Below are positions 36,839 to 44,621 of a stretch of DNA of 56,440 nucleotides, piece by piece. The stretch spans positions 1-56,440 of the forward strand of contig CAIULL010000258.1 in assembly GCA_903899985.1 (NCBI GenBank). Reading direction: 5' to 3'. Position numbers and translations under genes: made by a program. A model generated the notes under the pieces. The model worked only from the letters and a program-made list of their open reading frames with translations. It made no database searches and was not told where the DNA came from. Each line of letters begins with the position of its first letter. The first letter of the stretch is position 1. This stretch comes from an uncultured Schlesneria sp. (GTDB lineage Bacteria > Planctomycetota > Planctomycetia > Planctomycetales > Planctomycetaceae).

Positions 36839-38131
36839 TTGAGTCACGGCTCGGTACCGGAAATGTGGAGTCGAACGGAACTCGCCGACTGGCAGGGAGC
36901 CCGACTGGCGGAATTGCTGAAGGCGGTTGTTCCAGCAAATCCATTCTGGACACGAAAGCTGGCTGACGCCGGAGTGGACCACAGCTCGATTCGCACGCCC
37001 GATGACCTTAATCGGCTGCCGTTCACAACAAAAGCAGAGCTTGTCGAAGACCAGTTGGTCCATTCTCCTTATGGTACGAATCTGACGTTCCCCATTGTTG
37101 ATTATTCGCGATTACACCAAACAAGCGGAACAACAACCGGTCAACCTTTGCGGTGGCTTGATACACCGGCGAGCTGGACTTGGATGCTGGACTGCTGGTC
37201 GACGATTTATCGGTTGCTCGGCCTGCGCCGAGACGACCGATTGTGTTTTCCTTTTTCATTCGGCCCGTTTCTTGGCTTCTGGGCAGGGTTCGAAGGAGCG
37301 GCTCGACAAGGCAACCTTTGCCTCGCAGCAGGTGGCATGAGCAGTGAAGCACGGTTGAAACTGATCCTGGAAAATGATGTCACCTGGCTTGGTTGTACGC
37401 CGACTTATGCCTTGCGCTTGGCGGAAGTGGCTGCTTCGCAGGGAATTGACGTTTCAAGCAGCAGTGTTCGCGCCGTGCTAGTTGCTGGTGAACCCGGTGG
37501 TTCGATCCCTTCCGTCCGGGCTCGGATCAGCGACGTGTGGGGAGCACGCGTCTTTGATCATTGGGGCATGACAGAAATCGGCCCACTGGCAACCGAATGT
37601 GAAGACGATCCCGATTGTCTAACGGTCAACGAATCGGCATGTATTCCCGAAATCATCGATCCTGCAACGGGCAGGCCCTCGACGGATGGTCGCGGCGAAT
37701 TGGTGATCACGAATCTGGGTCGGACCGGTTCACCCCTTTTACGGTATCGCACGGGTGATCTGGTCGAGGCGGAGCTGTCACCACATGCTTCAGGCCGGAA
37801 TTGGCTGCGTTTGAAAGGTGGCATTCTAGGCCGAACTGATGACATGTTGATCATTCGCGGGAACAATGTCTTTCCATCGAGTATCGAAGCGATTGTCCGT
37901 GAATTCCCTGACGTGACGGAGTTTCGAATTGTTGTCACTCGCCATCGTGAGATGCAGCACATTCGGCTTGAACTGGAGCCTCAACCGGGGATCGACGCCG
38001 AGACGTTAGCCCAGAATGTGGCCGCGACGATCAAGCAGCGACTTCAGTTTCTGGCGGAAGTGAAGGTCGTACCGACAGGTTCGTTACCTCGGTTTGAAAT
38101 GAAAGCAAAACGACTTGTCCGCGAAGGGTGA
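36839..38131 (+). CDS. PaaK-like phenylacetate-CoA ligase family protein
   Basis: A 430-residue adenylate-forming enzyme. The start is TTG 36839, supported by GAGGA six to seven bases upstream. Members activate an aromatic or other carboxylate with ATP and transfer it to CoA. Motifs: HQTSGTTTGQPLRW (Ser/Thr/Gly phosphate loop, residues 97-110), DHWGMTEIGPLATEC (A5-like), YRTGDLVE (A7), and GGILGRTDDMLIIRGNNVFP (A8) before the small C-terminal domain. The C-terminal FEMKAKRLVR resembles the A10 region with the Lys. The length agrees with PaaK. The substrate is not known: no phenylacetate pathway gene is near. It follows xseB closely and is probably co-transcribed with it. Confidence 0.85.
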   Translation: MSHGSVPEMWSRTELADWQGARLAELLKAVVPANPFWTRKLADAGVDHSSIRTPDDLNRLPFTTKAELVEDQLVHSPYGTNLTFPIVDYSRLHQTSGTTTGQPLRWLDTPASWTWMLDCWSTIYRLLGLRRDDRLCFPFSFGPFLGFWAGFEGAARQGNLCLAAGGMSSEARLKLILENDVTWLGCTPTYALRLAEVAASQGIDVSSSSVRAVLVAGEPGGSIPSVRARISDVWGARVFDHWGMTEIGPLATECEDDPDCLTVNESACIPEIIDPATGRPSTDGRGELVITNLGRTGSPLLRYRTGDLVEAELSPHASGRNWLRLKGGILGRTDDMLIIRGNNVFPSSIEAIVREFPDVTEFRIVVTRHREMQHIRLELEPQPGIDAETLAQNVAATIKQRLQFLAEVKVVPTGSLPRFEMKAKRLVREG

Positions 38132-38175
38132 TGCGATGCCAAAGGGACATTGCAGTCATCTTCGCCGGATCCGAA

Positions 38176-40767
38176 TTACTCACGTGTGATGAACTCATCC
38201 AGGTTCATCAGAACTCGCGAAATGGCGGTCCAGGCGGCTGCGTCAGAGACCGAGACATTTGACGGCACGGACTTTGGAGCGAAGGCGGCCGCGGCATTCG
38301 GGTCGTTTGCGAACAGGTCGCGTTGTTGCTGCAGATATCCCCGAAGGCGAGCCAGTTCCGTTGAAGTGGGTTCTCGCCCCAATGCTGTTTCCACCGCAAA
38401 AGACAAACGCTGGCTGTCGTCGGCAACTGGGGTCTCAAGCAGCTTCGTGGCAAAACCACGAGCGAATTCGAAGAACGTTTCATCGTTCGCCAGCGTGAGC
38501 GATTGCAATGGCGTGTTGGAACGATTGCGACGAGTACACGCAACATTGGGTTCGGGGAAATCAAAGACCGCCATCGCAGGATACAAGCTGGATCGCCAGA
38601 TGTGCGTATAGATTCCTTTGCGATATCGATCGCGACCGACGGAAGTCTTCCAGGGCTTCTTATCCTGAGTGAAATCGAAGACCCCTTCAGGCTGAGGTGG
38701 GTAGACGGGCGAACCACCAAGTTCTTCCGTCAACAAGCCGCTCGCGACCAGAGAGGCATCGCGGATTACTTCTGCGTCGACGCGTAGTCTCGACTGGCGT
38801 GCAAGCAGTTTGTTGAGGGGATCAGCTTCCAGCAGATCGGGCCGGGCATGAGACGATTGTCGGTATGTCGCCGAAGAGACGAACAGCCGATGAAGGCGTT
38901 TGAGATCCCACAACGGACGTGGCGTCATCGATCCCCGCTGGTCCGTGCCGGCTGAACCACGTAGTTCATTTGCCAGCCAATCCAGCAATTCAGGATGTGT
39001 CGGGCGATCACCTTGAACTCCAAAGTCGTTTTCCGTCTCGACAATTCCACGTCCGAAAAATCGCTGCCAGTAACGATTGACGATGACGCGAGCTGTCAGG
39101 GGGTTGTCAGGTGAGACCAGCCATTCGGCCAGATCCAAACGGTTTGCCTTCTGGTTCTGCTGGTTTTCTGGTGTTTCCCGATTTGCCACTCGATGAAGGG
39201 CATTGGGGACTGCTGGTTGGACCTTTGCCCCCTTTCGCAGAAAGTCGCCGCGAATCTGAATGTACGCTTCACGTGGCGTCTTGGTTTCTCGCGTGATCAT
39301 CGTGGTCGGAAACTTGGGTTCTGAACTACGTAAACGCGCGATCTCGTTCAATTGCGGGTACTTCTCTCGAGCGATGGTTAATCCCCGAAAATATGCGTCG
39401 AGATCTCGCTTGTGAACTTCAGACCGATCCATCAGGGGTAGGTCGACGGCATTCTTCACATTGAACGGCAGCTTCTTCTTTTCGTCCTCGGTCAACTCCT
39501 TTTCCCAAGCGGCCAGATCGGCTGCGATGTTTGGTGCCTGTTCTTTCAACTCCTGTTCGAGTCGGCGGATTTCGCTTCGAATCTTTGCCAGTCGCTCGGG
39601 CTCGCCGTTCTTGATTTGGTCGGATGAAGGAACATCGATCCGCGGCGCAGCAGGGTCGCCGGGAGAGAACTCGGTCGAATTGAAGTACGCGTAAAGTTGA
39701 TAGTACTCACGTTGTGAAATGGGATCGTACTTGTGATCGTGGCATTGGGCACATCCAATCGTCAGCCCGAGAAAGACGGAACCGGTGGTGTTAACGCGAT
39801 CAACGACCGCTTCAACGCGGAATTGTTCGGGGTCGGTTCCCCCTTCTTCATTGATTAATGTGTTGCGGTGGAATCCGGTGGCGACCAGTTGTTCCAGCGT
39901 TGGTTTGGGAAGCAGGTCTCCGGCAATCTGCTCAATGGTAAACCGGTCGAATGACAGATTTTCGTTGAACGCATTGACCACCCAGTCGCGGTACTTCCAG
40001 ATCGTTCGCGGCTGGTCGCGAGTGAATCCGTTTGAGTCTGCGTAGCGGGCAGAATCAAGCCAGTCTCGACCCCAGCGTTCTCCGTAGTGGGGCGAGGCGA
40101 GCAATCGGTCGACAAGTCGTTCGTAGGCATCAGGTGATCGATCGGCAAGAAACTCACGAACGGTTTCGATTGAAGGGAGTACACCGAGCAGATCGAGATG
40201 CACCCGTCGTACGAGCGTCGTCTTGTCGGCTTCTGGCGACGGAGCGATTCTCTCACGCGAAAGTCGATCGAGAATAAAATCATCAATCCCGTTATGTCGC
40301 TGGAAATCATCGGCGTGATGGGGAGGAACGGTCGCCCGGATCGGTTGGAATGCCCAATGATCGCTGGTACGCACTTCGGCCGCTTCGGTCAATTCATCCG
40401 CAGGATACTTTGCACCGTCATTGATCCATTTGCGAATCGTGGCGATTTCGGCATCGCTCAGTTTGTCACCTTCAGGAGGCATCTGTGATGCCCCTTCAGT
40501 CCCTGTCACTGCTTGAAACAACAAGCTTTTCGCAGCCTCACCAGGGACAATCGCCGGCCCCGAATCCCCACCGTCGAGCATCCCTTTGGCCGAATCGACG
40601 CGCAACCCGACCTGCTGCTTCTTGACCCCGTGGCATACGGCACAATGTCTGGCCAATATCGGTTTGACCTGTGTTGCATAGTCAATGGGCGCATCATCCG
40701 CAGGTGCCGCCGAAGCGGTGAACAGCAACAACAACGCGCAAAAACATCGAGCGACGGGCATCAGCAA
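38176..40767 (-). CDS. PSCyt1-DUF1549-DUF1553 exported protein
   Basis: An 863-residue protein with the full planctomycete arrangement. Residues 1-23 form a signal peptide; ATG 40761 is an in-frame alternative start. Residues 28-125 are PSCyt1, a cytochrome c-like domain with haem motif CAVCHG (about 43-48) and the Met ligand in SQMPPEGDKLSDAEIATIRKWI-like sequence (MPPEGDKLSD). DUF1549 follows (GIDDFILDRLSRE, RRVHLDLLGVLPS, CAQCHDHKYDPISQREYYQLYA), and DUF1553 ends the protein (AEWLVSPDNPLTARVIVNRYWQ, GDRPTHPELLDWLANEL, NTPLQSLTLANDETFFEFA). It is periplasmic or surface-exposed. Unlike the others, no DUF1501 gene lies beside it. The gene converges on the PaaK-like ligase. Confidence 0.88.
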   Translation of the reverse strand: MLMPVARCFCALLLLFTASAAPADDAPIDYATQVKPILARHCAVCHGVKKQQVGLRVDSAKGMLDGGDSGPAIVPGEAAKSLLFQAVTGTEGASQMPPEGDKLSDAEIATIRKWINDGAKYPADELTEAAEVRTSDHWAFQPIRATVPPHHADDFQRHNGIDDFILDRLSRERIAPSPEADKTTLVRRVHLDLLGVLPSIETVREFLADRSPDAYERLVDRLLASPHYGERWGRDWLDSARYADSNGFTRDQPRTIWKYRDWVVNAFNENLSFDRFTIEQIAGDLLPKPTLEQLVATGFHRNTLINEEGGTDPEQFRVEAVVDRVNTTGSVFLGLTIGCAQCHDHKYDPISQREYYQLYAYFNSTEFSPGDPAAPRIDVPSSDQIKNGEPERLAKIRSEIRRLEQELKEQAPNIAADLAAWEKELTEDEKKKLPFNVKNAVDLPLMDRSEVHKRDLDAYFRGLTIAREKYPQLNEIARLRSSEPKFPTTMITRETKTPREAYIQIRGDFLRKGAKVQPAVPNALHRVANRETPENQQNQKANRLDLAEWLVSPDNPLTARVIVNRYWQRFFGRGIVETENDFGVQGDRPTHPELLDWLANELRGSAGTDQRGSMTPRPLWDLKRLHRLFVSSATYRQSSHARPDLLEADPLNKLLARQSRLRVDAEVIRDASLVASGLLTEELGGSPVYPPQPEGVFDFTQDKKPWKTSVGRDRYRKGIYTHIWRSSLYPAMAVFDFPEPNVACTRRNRSNTPLQSLTLANDETFFEFARGFATKLLETPVADDSQRLSFAVETALGREPTSTELARLRGYLQQQRDLFANDPNAAAAFAPKSVPSNVSVSDAAAWTAISRVLMNLDEFITRE

Positions 40768-40958
40768 CGCCTCACAACGCCAAACGGCAAAAATCGAAAG
40801 CCATTCATGAGTATGGCCAGCAAATCGGCGCAGGTCAATTCGGGGACAAGTCGAACTCGCAAAACCAGCGCAGCCTGTTCACGTGCATCTGACGACGTGT
40901 TCAGAACAGGTCAACGCGAGAACGACTTACCTATTCTGAACCCATCATCCGACGCGCG

Positions 40959-41954
40959 TCAAACTCCTTCGATCAGCTTGGCCACTTCGTCTTTGGTAAA
41001 GGGCTTTTGTAAGCGGGCACCCATTTGAGCGACCACCCGCGCGGCAGCGTGTGAGGCCAGGTGACCTGACTGCTTCCATGTCAGGCCGTTCGTGATGCCG
41101 TACAGGATTCCCGATGCGTACATGTCGCCAGCCCCGGTCGTGTCGATCGCTTTGGTTGTGACCCCTTCAATGGGGATTGCCTGACTTTGATGCATGAGCA
41201 GCGAACCGTCGGCTCCGAGGGTCAGTGCCACATCGGCGGCATGCTGATGAATGTCATGAGCACAATCGACTGGATCAGTTTTGCCAGTCAGGCTGCGGGC
41301 TTCTTCGAGGTTGCAGAACAGCAGGTCAACAGGCCCCTTGATCAAGTCCCAGAACAGATCACGATGCATGCCGATCAGGAACGGGTCCGAAACCGTGAAG
41401 GCGACTTTGACTCCGTTTTTCTTCGCCAGTTCAATAGCTTTCAGCGCGGCTGCTTTCGTCGAATCGCCAGCGAACAAATATCCTTCGATATAGACGTACT
41501 TGGCCTTCTTGATTTCGGCTTCCGAAATGTCGTCAGGGCCTAAGGTGGCAGAGAGGCCAAGATGAGTCAGCATCGTGCGCTGAGCATCGTCAGTGATCAA
41601 AACCACGCAGGTACCAGTCTGGCCTGGGGCTTGTGGAACTTCGATCGTCACACCCAGATCACGCATGAATTTCAGGTAAAAATCGCCCAGTTCGTCCTGC
41701 CCCGTTTTGGCGGCGTAGGCCCCTTTGCCTCCAAAATCGACCAGACCGGCAATTGTGTTGGCTGCCGAACCACCTGCACAGCGATTGAACTTGGCACCAC
41801 GAATCTTGTCGAGCACCCGAGCTTGTGTCGGCTCGTCGACCAGCGTCATGATTCCCTTATGAAACTGAAGGCTTTCGAGCGTAGAATCATCAATAACAGC
41901 CTGGATATCAACAAGCGAATTGCCAACGCCAAACACGTCATAGCTGGTGGACAT
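40959..41954 (-). CDS. PfkB-family sugar/nucleoside kinase (adenosine kinase type)
   Basis: About 331 residues from ATG 41954; an in-frame start at 42020 adds 22 residues. The ribokinase-like fold is clear: [19 protein letters not shown], then [47 protein letters not shown] loop ([13 protein letters not shown]), and the signature [17 protein letters not shown] with the catalytic Asp. GGSAANT and the length fit adenosine kinase and related nucleoside kinases; a sugar kinase cannot be excluded. It is preceded by the 190-base interval upstream of the PSCyt1 gene and stands divergent from yjbQ. Confidence 0.82.
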   Translation of the reverse strand: MSTSYDVFGVGNSLVDIQAVIDDSTLESLQFHKGIMTLVDEPTQARVLDKIRGAKFNRCAGGSAANTIAGLVDFGGKGAYAAKTGQDELGDFYLKFMRDLGVTIEVPQAPGQTGTCVVLITDDAQRTMLTHLGLSATLGPDDISEAEIKKAKYVYIEGYLFAGDSTKAAALKAIELAKKNGVKVAFTVSDPFLIGMHRDLFWDLIKGPVDLLFCNLEEARSLTGKTDPVDCAHDIHQHAADVALTLGADGSLLMHQSQAIPIEGVTTKAIDTTGAGDMYASGILYGITNGLTWKQSGHLASHAAARVVAQMGARLQKPFTKDEVAKLIEGV

Positions 41955-42255
41955 GAAGAAATACTTTCGAGAAGGATCACGCGAACCAGACAATCGCCGA
42001 AAAATAAGCACGTTTGCCAATTTGTCGTGTCTGGAATTATCGAAATTTAAGAGCGTTTTCTATCAGACAGACGGTCAGCCTGCCACTCGACCGAAGTCGA
42101 TTGTGCGACCGTGATTTCAGAAGGCCAGCGGACTTCTCATTCGAAAAGTGCTCGCGCTCAAGGAGTTAGCTGCCAGCAAAGTATTCGACGGGTTATTTCT
42201 ACGATATCTTAGGTTGAATGTCCTGTTCACGACAACTCCCCAAACTGGAATCGTC

Positions 42256-42678
42256 ATGAAGTCACACACCGAATACCTGACCTTCAACCTTCCCAGGCGG
42301 ATGGGCTTTCTGAATATCACCCCCACGATCGAAGAGATTGTCCGGAAGAGCGGCATTTCCGAAGGGCTTTTATTATGCAACGCCATGCATATCACCGCTT
42401 CGATCTTTATCAACGACGACGAAGCGGGCCTTCACGAAGACTACAAAAAGTGGCTCGAAGGTCTCGCGCCGTTTGATGCGTCGCCGCAAAGATATGCTCA
42501 TAACCGAACCGGCGAGGACAATGCCGATGCCCACATGAAACGTCAGATCATGGGCCGGGAAGTGGTTGTCGCGGTCACGAAAGGGAAACTCGATTTCGGA
42601 CCGTGGGAGCAGATTTTTTATGGTGAATTTGATGGTCGCAGATCCAAACGTGTGTTGGTTAAGATCATTGGAGAGTAG
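42256..42678 (+). CDS. YjbQ/UPF0047 family protein
   Basis: About 140 residues from ATG 42256; the frame is open to 42148 without family sequence. This is the UPF0047/YjbQ family, whose E. coli member has a weak, secondary thiamine-phosphate synthase activity. Motifs: [98 protein letters not shown]. The AHMK and HxTxS residues of the putative metal/active site are present (H in NAMHITAS, H in DAHMK). It is alone and followed by a hairpin. Its physiological role is unknown. Confidence 0.88.
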   Translation: MKSHTEYLTFNLPRRMGFLNITPTIEEIVRKSGISEGLLLCNAMHITASIFINDDEAGLHEDYKKWLEGLAPFDASPQRYAHNRTGEDNADAHMKRQIMGREVVVAVTKGKLDFGPWEQIFYGEFDGRRSKRVLVKIIGE

Positions 42679-42743
42679 TAAGAACTTCGAACCGATCCCG
42701 GGTCAAACCGACAAAATTTCTAAAAAAAGTCTTCGGCGAGATG

Positions 42744-42765
42744 ACATCAGGCTCAAGCCTGATGT
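42744..42765 (+). terminator. Hairpin after yjbQ
   Basis: ACATCAGGCT (42744-42753), two-base turn, AGCCTGATGT (42756-42765): a perfect palindromic stem, practically a nine-pair stem with a four-base loop TCAA. It lies 66 bases after the yjbQ stop, with an A run just upstream (42722-42729). A terminator or dispersed palindrome. Confidence 0.55.
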
Positions 42766-42846
42766 TGACCGATTTTTGAGTCATCGCTATCACACGCACC
42801 CCGCCTGTCGATTCCCGACACTGCTGCAAATCCCCTTTAAATTCAG

Positions 42847-43380
42847 GTGCTTATCTTGGACACTTCTCACGTGCTCTCAGCGTCGGTCACGCCGGTTGTG
42901 CTGATCTCGGCGTGTGGGTTAGTCACGTTGGCTCTCTATAACCGTTTAGGGACTATTCTCGCTCGAATCCGAGCCTTTCATTTGCAGAAAATCGAATTGC
43001 TGAAACAACGGCACGAACAAGTCCGCAAAGAGCACACGATGTTGCTGGAAATGCTCGATACACAGATCGACGTTGTGACAGTCAAAGCCAGGATGGTTCA
43101 GAGAGGTTTGATGTGCCTCTTGGCTGCGATCGCCGCGTTTCTGGTCTGTTCCCTGCTTGCCGGAGCGGCTTTCTTACATGACAGAGTCGGGACGGCCGCA
43201 ATTGTCACTGGGGCTATCGGCAATATCCTGTTCCTGACCGGACTCGGTTGGGCCATGCGGGAATTGATGCTGTCGCTCAGTCCACTGGAAGAAGAAAGCA
43301 ACTATTTGAAAGTCGTTTCGGATCACTATTCCAATTCATCTTCCGTTGAAAAGAGACTGACAATCGCAGAAAGTGCGTGA
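42847..43380 (+). CDS. DUF2721 family membrane protein
   Basis: A 177-residue protein of the DUF2721 family of unknown function. Three hydrophobic segments: residues 12-31 (ASVTPVVLISACGLVTLALY), about 88-108 (GLMCLLAAIAAFLVCSLLAG) and 117-138. Between the first two lies a cytoplasmic helical stretch RLGTILARIRAFHLQKIELLKQRHE, the usual arrangement. The C-terminal tail is soluble (SLSPLEEESNYLKVVSDHY). The start GTG 42847 has no strong ribosome site; TTG 42856 is nearby. The next gene lies 38 bases downstream in the same direction. Confidence 0.8.
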   Translation: MLILDTSHVLSASVTPVVLISACGLVTLALYNRLGTILARIRAFHLQKIELLKQRHEQVRKEHTMLLEMLDTQIDVVTVKARMVQRGLMCLLAAIAAFLVCSLLAGAAFLHDRVGTAAIVTGAIGNILFLTGLGWAMRELMLSLSPLEEESNYLKVVSDHYSNSSSVEKRLTIAESA

Positions 43381-43418
43381 TCTCTCCCCAGTACGCTCAC
43401 TGACGAGGTGTCACCTAG

Positions 43419-43604
43419 ATGAATGAAGAAGTAGCCAGTTACACTTGCGCATCCTGTGGCGAGCAAATCGTCGTTCCCGTCGATTTGTCTGCCGGGTCCG
43501 AAAAGGAATATGTGGAAGCCTGCCCGATCTGTTCCCACCCCAATGTGATCCACGTCGAAGTCGACAATCATGGAGAACCGCGTTTGTGGGTGACCGGTGA
43601 TTAA
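43419..43604 (+). CDS. CPXCG motif-containing cysteine-rich protein
   Basis: A 61-residue protein of the CPXCG family: CASCG (residues 10-14) and CPIC (35-38) form a small zinc ribbon, with strand sequence VIHVEVDNHGEP following. Function unknown; small zinc ribbons of this kind are widespread in bacteria. It follows the DUF2721 gene by 38 bases, in one direction, probably one transcript. Its last bases overlap the 3' end of the next, opposite gene by four bases (43601-43604). There is no strong Shine-Dalgarno; the start is chosen for the family length. Confidence 0.8.
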   Translation: MNEEVASYTCASCGEQIVVPVDLSAGSEKEYVEACPICSHPNVIHVEVDNHGEPRLWVTGD

Positions 43605-43975
43605 TCAATTGCCCGGCGACTAAGTTTCATCATTTCCGCTTTGACATATAACTCGCCGGGGGCTTCGTCGAAATAATTAAAGAGCGCCGGGCATAGCCAG
43701 CCTTGCATCGTGGGTGAATCGGTCTGGTACCAGTTGCCACCCATTTCCTCCCGAACCCATTCGAGTCGTTTTTGGTAACCGGGAAACGGTGACGCCGAGA
43801 AGAGCATTCGAAATCCGTTCCGTGCGTTAGGGATTTCTGCCACAAGATCATCGATCATCTCCGGAATCCCGTTAACGAACGGCTCCTGGACGAGACCCGT
43901 TGCGACGTCATCAAAAACCCATGTTTCTGCTCTACCCAGCCAGTAAGGGACGATCACCTGGATTTGATTGGGCAT
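43601..43975 (-). CDS. Small globular protein, DUF6717-like
   Basis: About 125 residues from ATG 43975; the open frame continues to 44107 (168 residues) but the upstream stretch is polar and less conserved-looking. The sequence opens with QIQVIVPYWLGRAETWVFDD, continues with VQEPFVNGIPEMIDDLV and ends in WVREEMGGNWYQTDSPTMQGWLCPALFNYF. I recall a planctomycete family of this shape as DUF6717, at low certainty. It is soluble, without signal peptide. It overlaps the previous gene tail to tail by four bases. No function can be given. Confidence 0.65.
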   Translation of the reverse strand: MPNQIQVIVPYWLGRAETWVFDDVATGLVQEPFVNGIPEMIDDLVAEIPNARNGFRMLFSASPFPGYQKRLEWVREEMGGNWYQTDSPTMQGWLCPALFNYFDEAPGELYVKAEMMKLSRRAID

Positions 43976-44174
43976 GGGATGTTCAATCTGTTGTGGGGCG
44001 TTCGATCTCGAAATTCTGTGATCTGTAATACTCGTTGACGCGTGATAAACAATGTCAGTGTTGATGAGTTCTTCTTGATCGCAAACGAGTTCACCGAAAC
44101 CAATCATACTGTCGGTACTACAGGGTTCGTTTTACAATTGAAGCCGCGTTGCTCAGTCATGAACGAGGTTCCGG

Positions 44175-44402
44175 GTGAAAAAATACATTGAAGTGTTACA
44201 GATCTTCATCCAAAGACTGTTCTCAAGTTTGATGTTCGGAGAATTGTTTGGTGTTTGGCTCCTTTGGACGGCAATTGCATCGTGGATCAAGGGCATCGAC
44301 ATGATTTTTGCAAGCGCAGCATTATTTGGTTTAGTTTTCATCTTTATCCTTTTGATCGACGGATGTCTACAACATTGGCTGGACTCCTTCGACAAGAAGT
44401 AA
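44175..44402 (+). CDS. Small membrane protein
   Basis: A 75-residue protein from GTG 44175, with GAGG about eight bases upstream. Residues 20-34 and 43-62 are hydrophobic (MFGELFGVWLLWTAIAS and MIFASAALFGLVFIFILLI), making two membrane passes with charged ends (KKYIEVLQIFIQRL at the N-terminus, SFDKK at the C-terminus). It belongs to no family I know. The frame is short and could be chance, but the hydrophobic pattern with basic flanks and the ribosome site support it. It is followed by about 216 bases without another gene. Confidence 0.5.
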   Translation: MKKYIEVLQIFIQRLFSSLMFGELFGVWLLWTAIASWIKGIDMIFASAALFGLVFIFILLIDGCLQHWLDSFDKK

Positions 44403-44447
44403 CAACTGCGGACGAGGGACAGCCCTAATCCTCCTCATCCAACTCTT

Positions 44448-44470
44448 TGAAATATGAACGCCCGGCCCCA
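44448..44470. repeat. Second copy of the GAACGCCCG[A/G]CCCC repeat
   Basis: A stretch reading TTGAAATATGAACGCCCGGC and then CCC is nearly the right arm of the hairpin at 9109-9131. Unlike there, no opposite arm was found, so this copy is a half element. It lies in the interval between the small membrane protein and comEC. Confidence 0.45.
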
Positions 44471-44621
44471 GAGCATAAGAGAGTCGATTTCGGGGAGATC
44501 TGCTGATAACAAGGATTGCCGACGGCGACAGCCTGACCGATATCGAACTGTGACAAAGGCGAATCCCCAAGGATTTCGATAAACTGGATTACCAATCAAG
44601 TCTTTTGCGTGAGGCACGGTG

